A model generated the notes under the pieces. The model was not told the origin of the DNA. It ran no database searches and worked only from the letters and a program-made list of their open reading frames with translations. A program made the translations under genes and the position numbers. Shown one piece after another: positions 1 through 8,021 of a stretch of DNA of 25,808 nucleotides (position 1 is the first letter of the stretch; each line of letters starts with the position of its first letter). The stretch lies in NCBI GenBank assembly GCA_035318985.1, contig DATHDP010000065.1, positions 1-25,808 on the forward strand, given 5' to 3'. This DNA comes from VBAS01 sp035318985. GTDB taxonomy: Bacteria; Bacteroidota; Bacteroidia; Chitinophagales; Chitinophagaceae.

Positions 1-31
1 GAAGTAATAAATCTGTTGGCGGTTAAAAGCT

Positions 32-39
32 TATTTTTG
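32..39 (+). promoter_or_regulatory. candidate -7 box upstream of glmM
   Basis: TATTTTTG fits the Bacteroidota sigma-A -7 consensus TAnnTTTG. It lies about 50 nt before the glmM start. A TTG at 16-18 could be the -33 element, but the 13-nt spacing is short, so only the -7 box is convincing. Confidence 0.35.
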
Positions 40-89
40 CATCCCTGTCAAATTTTACAGGCGAAAAACCATAAAAGAAACAACACAGC

Positions 90-1493
90 GTGGCACTTAT
101 CAAAAGCATATCAGGAATACGAGGAACAATAGGAGGCAACTCAGGAAATAATTTAACCCCGGTTGATATTATAAAATTTACCGCTGCCTTTGCTAGTATC
201 ATTACAGGCGGCACGAATGCAGAGGTTTCTTCATCTGACAAGAAAACAAAAATTGTAATAGGTCGTGATGGCCGTATCAGTGGGCCAATGGTTCGTGATC
301 TTGTCGTAAGCACTTTAACAGGAATGGGAATTGATGTGATCGATCTTGGACTTTCCACTACACCTAGTGTGGAAATTGCAGTGAAAGAAGAAAAAGCCGA
401 TGGCGGAATTATAATTACGGCCAGTCATAACCCAAAAGAATGGAATGCTCTAAAACTTTTGAATAATGAGGGCGAATTTATATCAGCTGAGATCGGTGAA
501 AAAGTTTTAGAGAAAGCTGCAAAAGAAGATTTTGTTTTTAATACTGTTGAACAACTTGGTGAATTGTCAATAGATGATTCATACATGCAAAAACATATTG
601 ATGCCATTTTAAATTATCCGCTGGTAAATAAAAATGCAATTGCCAGTCAGCAATATAAGATCATAGTGGACGGTATTAATTCTACCGGTGCCACATTTGT
701 ACCTGCATTGCTTAAAAAACTGGGGTTAAAGAATGTAATAGTGCTTAACGAAGAAGTAAATGGAAATTTTGCACATAATCCCGAACCATTGCCTCAACAT
801 TTATCAGAGCTAAGCCGGGAAGTAGTAAAACAAAAAGCTCATTTAGGGATTGCTGTTGATCCCGATGTTGATCGTTTATGTTTTGTTTGTGAAGATGGAT
901 CTATGTTTGGTGAAGAGTATACGCTGGTCGCTATTGCCGATTATATATTGAGCAAGAGAAAAGGAAATACAGTAAGTAATATGAGCAGCACCCGTGCATT
1001 AAAAGACATAACAGAGAAACACGGGGGCGAATATTTTCCATCAGCAGTAGGAGAGGTGAACGTAGTAAAGAAAATGAAGGAAGTAAATGCAGTGATTGGC
1101 GGCGAAGGAAATGGCGGCATCATTGTTCCGGATTTTCATTACGGTCGTGATGCGTTGATCGGTATTGGATTATTCTTAAGTCATTTGGCCAATCACATGT
1201 TTGGTGCTAAATCGTTGCGTAGTTTATATCCTGATTATTTTATTTCAAAAAATAAAATTGAATTAAATAATGGAGTTGATGTCAAATCGATCTTTGAGAA
1301 AATCAAGAAGAAATATAAAAAGCATCCTATCAATACAGATGATGGATTAAAAATAGAATTTGATAATGATTGGGTCCATCTCCGCACTTCAAATACAGAA
1401 CCTATTATCCGCATTTATGCTGAAAGTGATTTTGAAACAAAGGCAAATCACATTGCTACCCGGATCATGCAGGATATTGGAGAATTCATGTAA
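90..1493 (+). CDS. glmM: phosphoglucosamine mutase
   Basis: Alpha-D-phosphohexomutase family enzyme. In Bacteroidota this type is annotated as GlmM, which interconverts glucosamine-6-P and glucosamine-1-P on the way to UDP-GlcNAc for peptidoglycan and LPS; the cytoplasm is the site of action. Visible landmarks are the N-terminal substrate loop SGIRGTIGG (8-16), the phosphoserine loop TASHNP with catalytic Ser112, the Mg-binding DPDVD (Asp257, 259, 261), the sugar-specificity loop GGEGNGG (337-343), and the C-terminal phosphate-binding loop RTSNTEP (432-438). The length of 467 aa is normal for the family. The start is GTG; MALIKSISGIRG matches the usual family N-terminus and no upstream ATG is in frame. 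No clear Shine-Dalgarno site is seen. A phosphomannomutase specificity cannot be excluded from sequence alone. Confidence 0.93.
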   Translation: MALIKSISGIRGTIGGNSGNNLTPVDIIKFTAAFASIITGGTNAEVSSSDKKTKIVIGRDGRISGPMVRDLVVSTLTGMGIDVIDLGLSTTPSVEIAVKEEKADGGIIITASHNPKEWNALKLLNNEGEFISAEIGEKVLEKAAKEDFVFNTVEQLGELSIDDSYMQKHIDAILNYPLVNKNAIASQQYKIIVDGINSTGATFVPALLKKLGLKNVIVLNEEVNGNFAHNPEPLPQHLSELSREVVKQKAHLGIAVDPDVDRLCFVCEDGSMFGEEYTLVAIADYILSKRKGNTVSNMSSTRALKDITEKHGGEYFPSAVGEVNVVKKMKEVNAVIGGEGNGGIIVPDFHYGRDALIGIGLFLSHLANHMFGAKSLRSLYPDYFISKNKIELNNGVDVKSIFEKIKKKYKKHPINTDDGLKIEFDNDWVHLRTSNTEPIIRIYAESDFETKANHIATRIMQDIGEFM

Positions 1494-1618
1494 GCTTTTT
1501 TTGAGCGAGGTCAATACATTTTGCTTATTGGGTTTTTAGACGAAGAAAAATTGCAGGGTAATTATTGCATACCTAACTTGTCCCGTTTTGTAAAAGCATT
1601 TTATTCTAGCCACCGTTT

Positions 1619-3163
1619 ATGAACACATCCTTTATTAAGAAGGTTTTTTTGTTTTTTGCCCCTGTAATTTTCTTTGGTTTCATTGATCATAAGAAAGAAG
1701 AACAACCAGGCCCGCCAAATATTATACTCATTATAGTTGATGATCTTGGTTACAGTGATCTTGCTTCTTATGGGAACACAAATATCCATACTCCGAATAT
1801 TGATGCATTAGGCAATGAGGGTACACGGTTTACACAAGCATATGTAACATCTCCGGTTTGCTCACCTTCACGAATGGGTATCATGACCGGTCGTTATCAG
1901 AATCGTTTTGGTAGTGAGTTTATGCCATATGATAAATTTGATCCTGCTCTTATGAAAAAGATGCGGAAAAATTTTCTGCCTTTTGCAAATAAGGATGAGA
2001 GTTTGCGATCATTACATCCGTCATTATCACTGAACAGAAAAAAATATCAAACAGGGATTAGTTCACAGGAGATAACACTTCCGGAATTATTGAAAAAAAA
2101 CGGGTATGCTACGGGCCTTGTTGGAAAATGGAACCTGGGTGATGAAGAAGGCGATCATCCTTATGAGCGGGGCTTTGATTATAGTTATTATTTTTCCGGT
2201 GCCCTGTCAAGATATGTTGATGGTCCTTTTGACAACAGTCGTTATATTGATCAGCATTTACCCTGGGTTATTTCTGAATTACCTGCATGGACCCCAAGAG
2301 CCGGATCTTCGGCAATTTATGAAGGAAAGAATGCTATTGTTGATACAAGCTATCTTACATTTTCTTTTGCCAAAAAAGGGATTGAATTCATTGAAAAGAA
2401 TAAAGCGCATCCTTTTTTTCTAACGCTTTCTTTCAATGCTCCTCACGATCCTTTCCAGGTGCCAAGAGAATATTTTGACCGGATACAAAATGTAGACGAC
2501 ACTGTGAAGCGGGTCTATTATGGAATGATAGAAGCATTGGATGATGCAGTGGGACAGGTGAAAGAAAAACTCAGGTCTGCCGGGATCGAAAACAATACTA
2601 TCATTTTTTTTATCAGTGATAATGGCGGGGCCGCTTATACAAGAGCCACCGAAAATGCACCGCTTAGGGGAGGTAAGTGTACACATTTTGAAGGCGGATT
2701 GCTGGTTCCTTTTTTTATCAACTACCCCGGAACTAAAAATGGAAATTTTGTTTATGATAAACCTGTTTCTTCATTAGATATTTTTTCTACCATTGCTTCC
2801 ATGACAAAAACGACGCTTCCTGCGGATAGAGTATATGATGGCGTTGATCTGCTGAGCTATCTTGCCGATAGCAAAAAAGATCCTCACGAAGTTTTATACT
2901 GGCGAAATGGTTATTCAAAAGCTATCAGGAATGGGAACTGGAAACTTTATATTAATGAAAAAAGTAAAAGCAAATATCTCTTCAACCTTGAAACTGATCG
3001 GGGAGAGTTACATGACTTGCTGAGTAGCGAACCGGCAATAGGACATCAATTGATGAAAGAATTAAATAATTGGGAAAAAACACAAACGATCAACCCTGCA
3101 TGGCCAAGTATGGGTGATATATCAATTGACGTAAGGGGTAAAAAATATTTTTTCCCGGGGTAG
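1619..3163 (+). CDS. arylsulfatase-family sulfatase, exported
   Basis: Type I formylglycine-dependent sulfatase that would hydrolyse sulfate esters in the periplasm or at the cell surface. The N-terminus (residues about 5-22) is a hydrophobic export signal or anchor without a clear lipobox. Metal-binding Asp41-Asp42 are present in the IVDDLG motif. The formylglycine motif is CSPSR (Cys81 to Arg85). Lys170, His276 (APHDP), Asp334-Asn335 (SDNGG) and Lys353 (GGK) follow in the normal order. One catalytic position differs: the usual GKWHLG reads GKWNLG, so Asn172 stands where the family has a His contacting the formylglycine. No formylglycine-generating enzyme, SusC/D pair or glycoside hydrolase is adjacent, so the substrate is unknown. 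The family assignment is firm; activity is uncertain because of Asn172. Confidence 0.9.
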   Translation: MNTSFIKKVFLFFAPVIFFGFIDHKKEEQPGPPNIILIIVDDLGYSDLASYGNTNIHTPNIDALGNEGTRFTQAYVTSPVCSPSRMGIMTGRYQNRFGSEFMPYDKFDPALMKKMRKNFLPFANKDESLRSLHPSLSLNRKKYQTGISSQEITLPELLKKNGYATGLVGKWNLGDEEGDHPYERGFDYSYYFSGALSRYVDGPFDNSRYIDQHLPWVISELPAWTPRAGSSAIYEGKNAIVDTSYLTFSFAKKGIEFIEKNKAHPFFLTLSFNAPHDPFQVPREYFDRIQNVDDTVKRVYYGMIEALDDAVGQVKEKLRSAGIENNTIIFFISDNGGAAYTRATENAPLRGGKCTHFEGGLLVPFFINYPGTKNGNFVYDKPVSSLDIFSTIASMTKTTLPADRVYDGVDLLSYLADSKKDPHEVLYWRNGYSKAIRNGNWKLYINEKSKSKYLFNLETDRGELHDLLSSEPAIGHQLMKELNNWEKTQTINPAWPSMGDISIDVRGKKYFFPG

Positions 3164-3206
3164 AATTTAGAAACTACAGATCTTTATATCTCCGCCTCTC
3201 TCCTGA

Positions 3207-4469
3207 TCAATTCTTCAATGCATCAAGCTTCACATTTAGCTCGTCAGTCTTTAGCTTATTATTATTACGGGAATATATCTCACGCAGTCCAATCATTGCA
3301 TTCCGATAGGTAACCTTCTCTTCAATAGTAAGTTGGGAATTACGTTTATCAAGCAACGAGTATGCCGATTCAAAGTGTGGCAGTGCCTTTGCAAACAGTA
3401 CGGTCCGCTCGGCGAGTAAGGCGTCATACTTCTTGTTATCCTCCGCTGTAGTACCCTTGATATTGTTCATCTGTTTGACGATCTCCACAGCAGACTCATA
3501 ATAAAGTACACCAAAATTATAACGGTAGTCAGCATTAGACGGACTGGCAGCGATTGCATTCTGGTACGTTGTTTCTGCTTTGGAGAATAGGTCGCTGAAG
3601 TTGGCTGGGCGAGCCATAGCAATTCCTGTTGCGTCTTTAGGAAATGCGGCATTTTCATAGGCGTTACCGAGATTAAATAGTAGCTCTGGATTTCCAGGAT
3701 CACTCTTTACAGCTGCTTCAAGTTTGCTAAGCAATACATCCTGCTTACCAGACTTCATGTAATAGTTGATTTCAAAGTTCCTGAACATCGGATCATTTGG
3801 GAATAAACTGCGTGCCGCATTGATGTTTTCCAACGCAGCAGCATCATTATTCTGCCGCTGGTAGATCTCAATGATCGACTGGTATATCGTTGGATCTTTA
3901 CTGCCTGTATTTTTCAACTCGATAAATAGCGTCAAAGCATCCTTATCTCTTTTTCCGGCCAGTGCAGCATACGCAGCGTTAGTCTTTGCGTTGGTGAGCA
4001 GCTCAGTAAATTTATTATCGTTGATGAACCGTTTTCCGTCGCCGTTGTTATAGATCGTGGCGACTTTCATAAACTGGTTATAAGCGGCGCTGAAATCCTT
4101 GTTACCGTAAGAAGCAACTCCCAGGTTGAATGTGATCAGTGCGTGGGAATATAAGGCAATGTTGATATCACTACTATAATCCGGCTTAATTGTAAGCGCC
4201 TTCATCAGAGAGTTATAACTTTCTTCGGCCGCTTCCGGTGCATGAACACTTGTGTCGAGCGCCTTGTGCAGGTATGCCATGCCGCGTACGAACCATGCTT
4301 CAGCATTATTCTTTGTTTCACAATTAGCTACTGCTTCATTAATTACAAGTATAGCTTTCTTATAATTTTGGGCATCTAAATACTCCCTGGCTTCACGGAT
4401 CTTAGTTATTTGTGCAAAGCAAGAAAGGGTACCACAAATAAGGGTGAGCAATACAATTGATCTTTTCAT
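3207..4469 (-). CDS. secreted tetratricopeptide-repeat protein
   Basis: A 420-aa protein with a signal peptide (residues 1-19, cleavage likely CFA|Q, a common Bacteroidota pattern), followed by helical TPR-type repeats over most of the length. Examples are the AREYLDAQNYKKAILVINEA stretch near 27-46, GVASYGNKDFSAAYNQFMKV, and NPELLFNLGNAYENAAFPKD near the middle. TPR proteins act as protein-binding scaffolds, here probably in the periplasm. No enzymatic motif is visible. It is the last gene of the long minus-strand run and lies 83 nt downstream of the hydrolase gene. GC is locally a little higher than in its neighbours. The function is not identifiable from the sequence. Confidence 0.8.
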   Translation of the reverse strand: MKRSIVLLTLICGTLSCFAQITKIREAREYLDAQNYKKAILVINEAVANCETKNNAEAWFVRGMAYLHKALDTSVHAPEAAEESYNSLMKALTIKPDYSSDINIALYSHALITFNLGVASYGNKDFSAAYNQFMKVATIYNNGDGKRFINDNKFTELLTNAKTNAAYAALAGKRDKDALTLFIELKNTGSKDPTIYQSIIEIYQRQNNDAAALENINAARSLFPNDPMFRNFEINYYMKSGKQDVLLSKLEAAVKSDPGNPELLFNLGNAYENAAFPKDATGIAMARPANFSDLFSKAETTYQNAIAASPSNADYRYNFGVLYYESAVEIVKQMNNIKGTTAEDNKKYDALLAERTVLFAKALPHFESAYSLLDKRNSQLTIEEKVTYRNAMIGLREIYSRNNNKLKTDELNVKLDALKN

Positions 4470-4552
4470 GGTGCTTTTTTATTGCCGATTAAAATTTTTG
4501 ACAGTATATCTTCAATAATTTTATTTGAATACTCCATTGGTCAATAACCGTT

Positions 4553-5323
4553 CTATAGCGATTCATACCAGCTTAATATATGGGCGGCTACATTTTCCCA
4601 ACCTGGTTCCCCGCAAATGAAATGACTTTTCCCTTCAAAAATTTTTACATCAACCTTGCTATTTGCATCTTTATACTTACCGGCCAGTGTTTGTGTAAGT
4701 TTAGGCGGGAAAATATTGTCGCTACCACCACCAATAAACAGAAGTGGGGCGTGAGGTTTCTTGAAATCTATATTTGCAAAAGAATTTAAAACTAATTGAC
4801 GACTGACCTTATAACTTTCAGGTACTGCAAATTTTTCAAATGCTTTTTCTCTCTCCGTAGAAGGTATTGTATTGAAAAATGCATGATCGTACCATTTACG
4901 GCTACCCATGTAATATTTATTAAAAGAAAAAAAACCAAAAGCTGGTAACGCTATCTTAAGTGTTTGAAATGGTGGAAAAACATTTTTCGGTGGAGCTCCG
5001 TCAATGCTTACTCCAGCTGATGCTTTTCCCATTTCTACCAGTTTCATCACTGCCATTCCTGCCATAGAGTGACCAACAACTAATGGCTTTTCTGATAAGC
5101 TATTTATTAATGCAACGATGTTATTTACTATATCTATAAAACCCGTTTTGGCAAGGTCCGGATGAACTTTTGCTCTCAGTTCACCGGGATTACCCTCATG
5201 TCCCGGGTTTGCGGGTGTATAGACTTTGTAACCTTTTTGTTCATAGTAGCGTTTCCAATCTGTCCAACTGTTGTTGTTTACAAAATTTCCGTGAATAAGT
5301 ACGATCGTTTTTGATTGTGCCAT
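4553..5323 (-). CDS. alpha/beta-hydrolase family protein
   Basis: A 256-aa single-domain alpha/beta hydrolase. The oxyanion motif HGNF is at residues 11-14, the nucleophile elbow GHSMAG carries Ser86, and the likely acid and base are Asp202 (GGGSDNIFPP) and His234 (GKSHF). No signal peptide is seen, so it is probably cytoplasmic. I chose the ATG at 5321-5323 (MAQSKTIVLIHGNF) because it begins directly before strand beta-1. The open frame continues 25 codons upstream (to 5398), but that part is Cys-rich, lacks family resemblance and would contain the palindrome described at 5344-5364. Related proteins are annotated as esterases or haloperoxidase-like hydrolases; the substrate cannot be told. 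Confidence 0.85.
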   Translation of the reverse strand: MAQSKTIVLIHGNFVNNNSWTDWKRYYEQKGYKVYTPANPGHEGNPGELRAKVHPDLAKTGFIDIVNNIVALINSLSEKPLVVGHSMAGMAVMKLVEMGKASAGVSIDGAPPKNVFPPFQTLKIALPAFGFFSFNKYYMGSRKWYDHAFFNTIPSTEREKAFEKFAVPESYKVSRQLVLNSFANIDFKKPHAPLLFIGGGSDNIFPPKLTQTLAGKYKDANSKVDVKIFEGKSHFICGEPGWENVAAHILSWYESL

Positions 5324-5343
5324 GTTTATGTATGTTTTAAAGT

Positions 5344-5364
5344 TGATACAAAATAGTTGTATCA
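5344..5364. promoter_or_regulatory. perfect inverted repeat, candidate operator
   Basis: TGATACAA and TTGTATCA form perfect 8-bp arms around a 5-nt spacer (AATAG), about 20 nt upstream of the chosen start of the alpha/beta hydrolase at 5323. Size and position suit a dimeric regulator site. The complementary strand reads CTATTTTG across the centre, close to a -7 box. No regulator gene is adjacent. Confidence 0.4.
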
Positions 5365-5419
5365 TATGGCATTGCACGCAACACGTAAATATATGCATTA
5401 TACATTTGCGAAGAAATTC

Positions 5420-5659
5420 CTATTTGCTTTCGGGCAAAGCATCAAACTCTTTTCTTTTTGTTTCAAACCATGACTTCATTGCATCTGGAGTTTGCATCAT
5501 CTTTTTCATTTCATTCATTGCTTCAAGATGATCTTTGTCGCCTTTTTGAAACATTTCCATCCCATGTTTTTTGCTCAATTCAGCTATCTCTTCAAAACTA
5601 TTTGCATGAAACTCCATGTTACATGCACCGCCCAATTGTTTACAAGTCATTGTTTTCAT
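5420..5659 (-). CDS. DUF1059-like small protein
   Basis: A 79-aa soluble protein beginning MKTMTCKQLGGACN, with two Cys residues (6 and 13) in a TCxxLGGAC arrangement. It continues with EFHANSFEEIAELSKKHG and a Met/Lys-rich helix ending in ALPESK. This pattern matches the DUF1059 family of small bacterial proteins as I remember it; the family function is unknown, and the Cys pair may bind metal or be redox active. It lies between the porin gene (88 nt upstream) and the hydrolase gene. A second Met at residue 4 is an alternative start. Confidence 0.7.
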   Translation of the reverse strand: MKTMTCKQLGGACNMEFHANSFEEIAELSKKHGMEMFQKGDKDHLEAMNEMKKMMQTPDAMKSWFETKRKEFDALPESK

Positions 5660-5729
5660 ACCTGTATTTGTTTTGAAAACTGAAGTTATGATTAAGAGTT
5701 GAGATTTATTGGTTCATGAGAACTACAAC

Positions 5730-5744
5730 TGATAACATGTATCA
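5730..5744. promoter_or_regulatory. short palindrome sharing half-sites with 5344-5364
   Basis: TGATA-ACATG-TATCA lies 71 nt upstream of the DUF1059-like gene, just past the end of the porin gene. Its right half TGTATCA is identical to the corresponding half of the repeat at 5344-5364, but the arms are only 5 bp and the spacing differs. It may be a weak second site for the same regulator. Confidence 0.22.
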
Positions 5745-5747
5745 CTA

Positions 5748-6980
5748 TTATTCCATTTCAATCTTCTGCGAAAAATTAATCTTGAATGAGAATTGAATTT
5801 TATTGCCATTTGAATAAAAGCCATCGCTAAAATTATTTCGCTTTCCATACTGGTATTCAATTCCAAACATCGCATTGTCTACCGGGTAACAGCGCAGGTT
5901 GATCAATGCATATTCTCCTCTTCTGAATGCATCAGGCGATTGCAGGTCCGCATTCTCGATATTTATCATTGAATAACCCATAGAGCTTTTCAGTTTCTTC
6001 GTCCATTCAACTTCAACGAAACTTAAAAAACCCCATGCCGGTAAAGCTTTTCCTTTTACCTGTGATAATGAATTTCCAGGGTTAGATCCTAAAGCAACAT
6101 CTGGTGAAGGGTCGGCCATATAATTTTCATAGCCCTCACCATATTCTCCCTGCAACTTAAATTTTAAACGTTTTCCTGCATTGATCACTGTGCTGGCATT
6201 AAAGCCCCAGCCAATATCGCTTCCACTTAGATCCTGCGACGGGGTAGGAGATGTGTCTTCCCATTCAAGATATTTTGTAATGGCTCCTATTTGTGTATAA
6301 CCCCATTTCCAGTTGTGTCGGTAATGTGTTACCAGGTTTGGTAACGGTAATCGGGGTTTCACATGCTGAATGTCTACGCTGTTTGAATAATCAGTTCCAT
6401 CAGCAGTAGCTCCGGGTCTTTCGAAAGCAATAGCGAATCTTTCTTTATCAGTATAAACAGGAGTGTAACGTAGCTGTATATTTAAAAAGAAAATTCGGGA
6501 GCTCGGTCCCCAGTAATCGAGTGTGACAGGAAATACTTCTGTATCCATAAAGGTTGATGGAGTTTGACCGGCAATAAACTTGCCCAACTGTCCAAATCCA
6601 TTTACTAAATGGATAGTGGTTTGTCCTACGTCTTTTCCAAATCCAAAAAGATCAAAATCGAACTGTGTTTTTAATTCGCCAAACTTTGTGGCCGTACTGC
6701 TTCTCACTCCCAATCTTGTTTGTCTTACACTGATAAAATAATTACCATCTGTTCCAAATTCATTTTTATACTTTGGTAATTTGGTTGGTCGCATCACATC
6801 AAACCAATTGGGATCAATTGAATTAAAATTGTAACCTCCATCGGTCAAAATAAATCCATAGACCTCGAAATAATTTTTATCGGTCTGTGCAAAAGAAAAA
6901 ACAGGAAGAAACATGATCAATGATTGAATGAAAAGTCTTCTGTACTTTTTTTCACGGATCATTCCTATTAATTGATTCAT
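5748..6980 (-). CDS. DcaP-like outer-membrane porin
   Basis: A 410-aa outer-membrane beta-barrel protein with a signal peptide ending near residue 31 (FSFA|Q). The early FEVYGFILTDGGYNF strand, the SVRQTRLGVRSST motif, and GELKTQFDFDLFG resemble the DcaP/porin type used for uptake of small anionic or aromatic substrates. Alternating amphipathic strands continue to the C-terminus. The start is set by translational coupling: its ATG overlaps the stop of the upstream 337-aa gene in a TAATG arrangement, placing it in one operon with the DyP-type peroxidase. It may admit the substrate or release a product of that cassette, but this is inference. Porin family membership is more certain than the DcaP subfamily. 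Confidence 0.78.
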   Translation of the reverse strand: MNQLIGMIREKKYRRLFIQSLIMFLPVFSFAQTDKNYFEVYGFILTDGGYNFNSIDPNWFDVMRPTKLPKYKNEFGTDGNYFISVRQTRLGVRSSTATKFGELKTQFDFDLFGFGKDVGQTTIHLVNGFGQLGKFIAGQTPSTFMDTEVFPVTLDYWGPSSRIFFLNIQLRYTPVYTDKERFAIAFERPGATADGTDYSNSVDIQHVKPRLPLPNLVTHYRHNWKWGYTQIGAITKYLEWEDTSPTPSQDLSGSDIGWGFNASTVINAGKRLKFKLQGEYGEGYENYMADPSPDVALGSNPGNSLSQVKGKALPAWGFLSFVEVEWTKKLKSSMGYSMINIENADLQSPDAFRRGEYALINLRCYPVDNAMFGIEYQYGKRNNFSDGFYSNGNKIQFSFKINFSQKIEME

Positions 6981-7993
6981 TAAAGTGTAGCAAGATTTTT
7001 CCAGAAACGCTCCAGGCTTTCATCACCTCCGAAAAGCGTTGTGAAGATGGTAGAATCAGCTAATAAAATATCACCAGCCCTTTCTTCATTAGGCGGCATC
7101 CAGAGAAACATATTAAATTCTGTGTTACCAGCTTCAATAAATGGATGCGGATGTGCCATGTCGATCGGCTGACGAGCCAGTACATGAATTAATTTAGGAT
7201 CATCAGAGGTAACTGCATAATGTGGAAGATGCATGTGAAAATTAAAAGTGTTGACACCATTTAACCAGCCACGTTTATCAAAATCCATTTGTTTCTTCAG
7301 TGGTACTAATTGATTTTTTGTTCCTGCAACAGTCGCAGGACGCAAACCGAACCTATTTTCAACAGGAACACCTAAGCCTTTCATCAATGACCTTGTATAT
7401 GTTCCAAATCGTTGTTGTCTTGGCACAAGCGGATCACCGTGATGTTTATATTCCTGTTGACGCTGATTCAGATCCTGAGAAAAACCAACATCGTGATGCG
7501 GACTAAGAACTAAACAAGTGCCTTCTCTTTTTAAGAATTTTTTTATGGCTTCAATTTCTTCTTGTGATGCTTCCTGTTCTGTGACCATATGATCAAGGCC
7601 GAACACCATAAGTGTATCTGTATCGTTAAGTATTCTTTCATCTATCGGCAATCGTTGACCGGCCTGGTCAATACGTTGGTAATCGGGAACGTGAAAGCCA
7701 GTTACACTTTCAACAACTTGCTGAAATCTTACAATGCTAAGATGAAAAAGTTCAAGTGTTCCTGAGATGCCCTGCAAAAACATTTTTTCCGAATACTCAA
7801 GCGATTCATAGAAGGGCCAAAGAACACGACGCACTTCTGTAAAAGTGGAAAAACGATTGTCCATTTCGGTTATATCCCTGTTTGCTTCCCATGGATAACT
7901 CCATGTCCAGTAAACACTGAATCTTCTTTTACCAGGAATGAATTTACGTGGTGTACTGATTTGATTATAAAATCTCGGAGATGGATAACTCAT
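6980..7993 (-). CDS. uncharacterised 337-aa protein of the DyP cassette
   Basis: I do not recognise this family. The protein is soluble, rich in Trp, Phe, His and Arg, and has no signal peptide or membrane helix. Residues about 125-165 (DTLMVFGLDHMVTEQE, then EEIEAIKKFLKREGTCLVLS) look like a Rossmann-like or class I glutamine-amidotransferase-like beta/alpha unit, followed by HHDVG. Several His clusters (SPHHDV, FNFHMHLPHY, MAHPHPF) could bind metal or heme. It lies 28 nt after the DyP-type peroxidase gene and is coupled through TAATG to the porin gene, so it very probably works with both. No catalytic assignment is possible. Confidence 0.72.
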   Translation of the reverse strand: MSYPSPRFYNQISTPRKFIPGKRRFSVYWTWSYPWEANRDITEMDNRFSTFTEVRRVLWPFYESLEYSEKMFLQGISGTLELFHLSIVRFQQVVESVTGFHVPDYQRIDQAGQRLPIDERILNDTDTLMVFGLDHMVTEQEASQEEIEAIKKFLKREGTCLVLSPHHDVGFSQDLNQRQQEYKHHGDPLVPRQQRFGTYTRSLMKGLGVPVENRFGLRPATVAGTKNQLVPLKKQMDFDKRGWLNGVNTFNFHMHLPHYAVTSDDPKLIHVLARQPIDMAHPHPFIEAGNTEFNMFLWMPPNEERAGDILLADSTIFTTLFGGDESLERFWKNLATL

Positions 7994-8021
7994 GAATAAG
8001 GGTTTAAGAATTGAGTCAAAA

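Noticed and set aside
4553..5398. Longer version of the alpha/beta hydrolase, starting at 5398.
   Set aside because: The extra 25 residues are Cys-rich, unlike family members, and cover a perfect palindrome better explained as an operator. The ATG at 5323 begins directly before beta-1.
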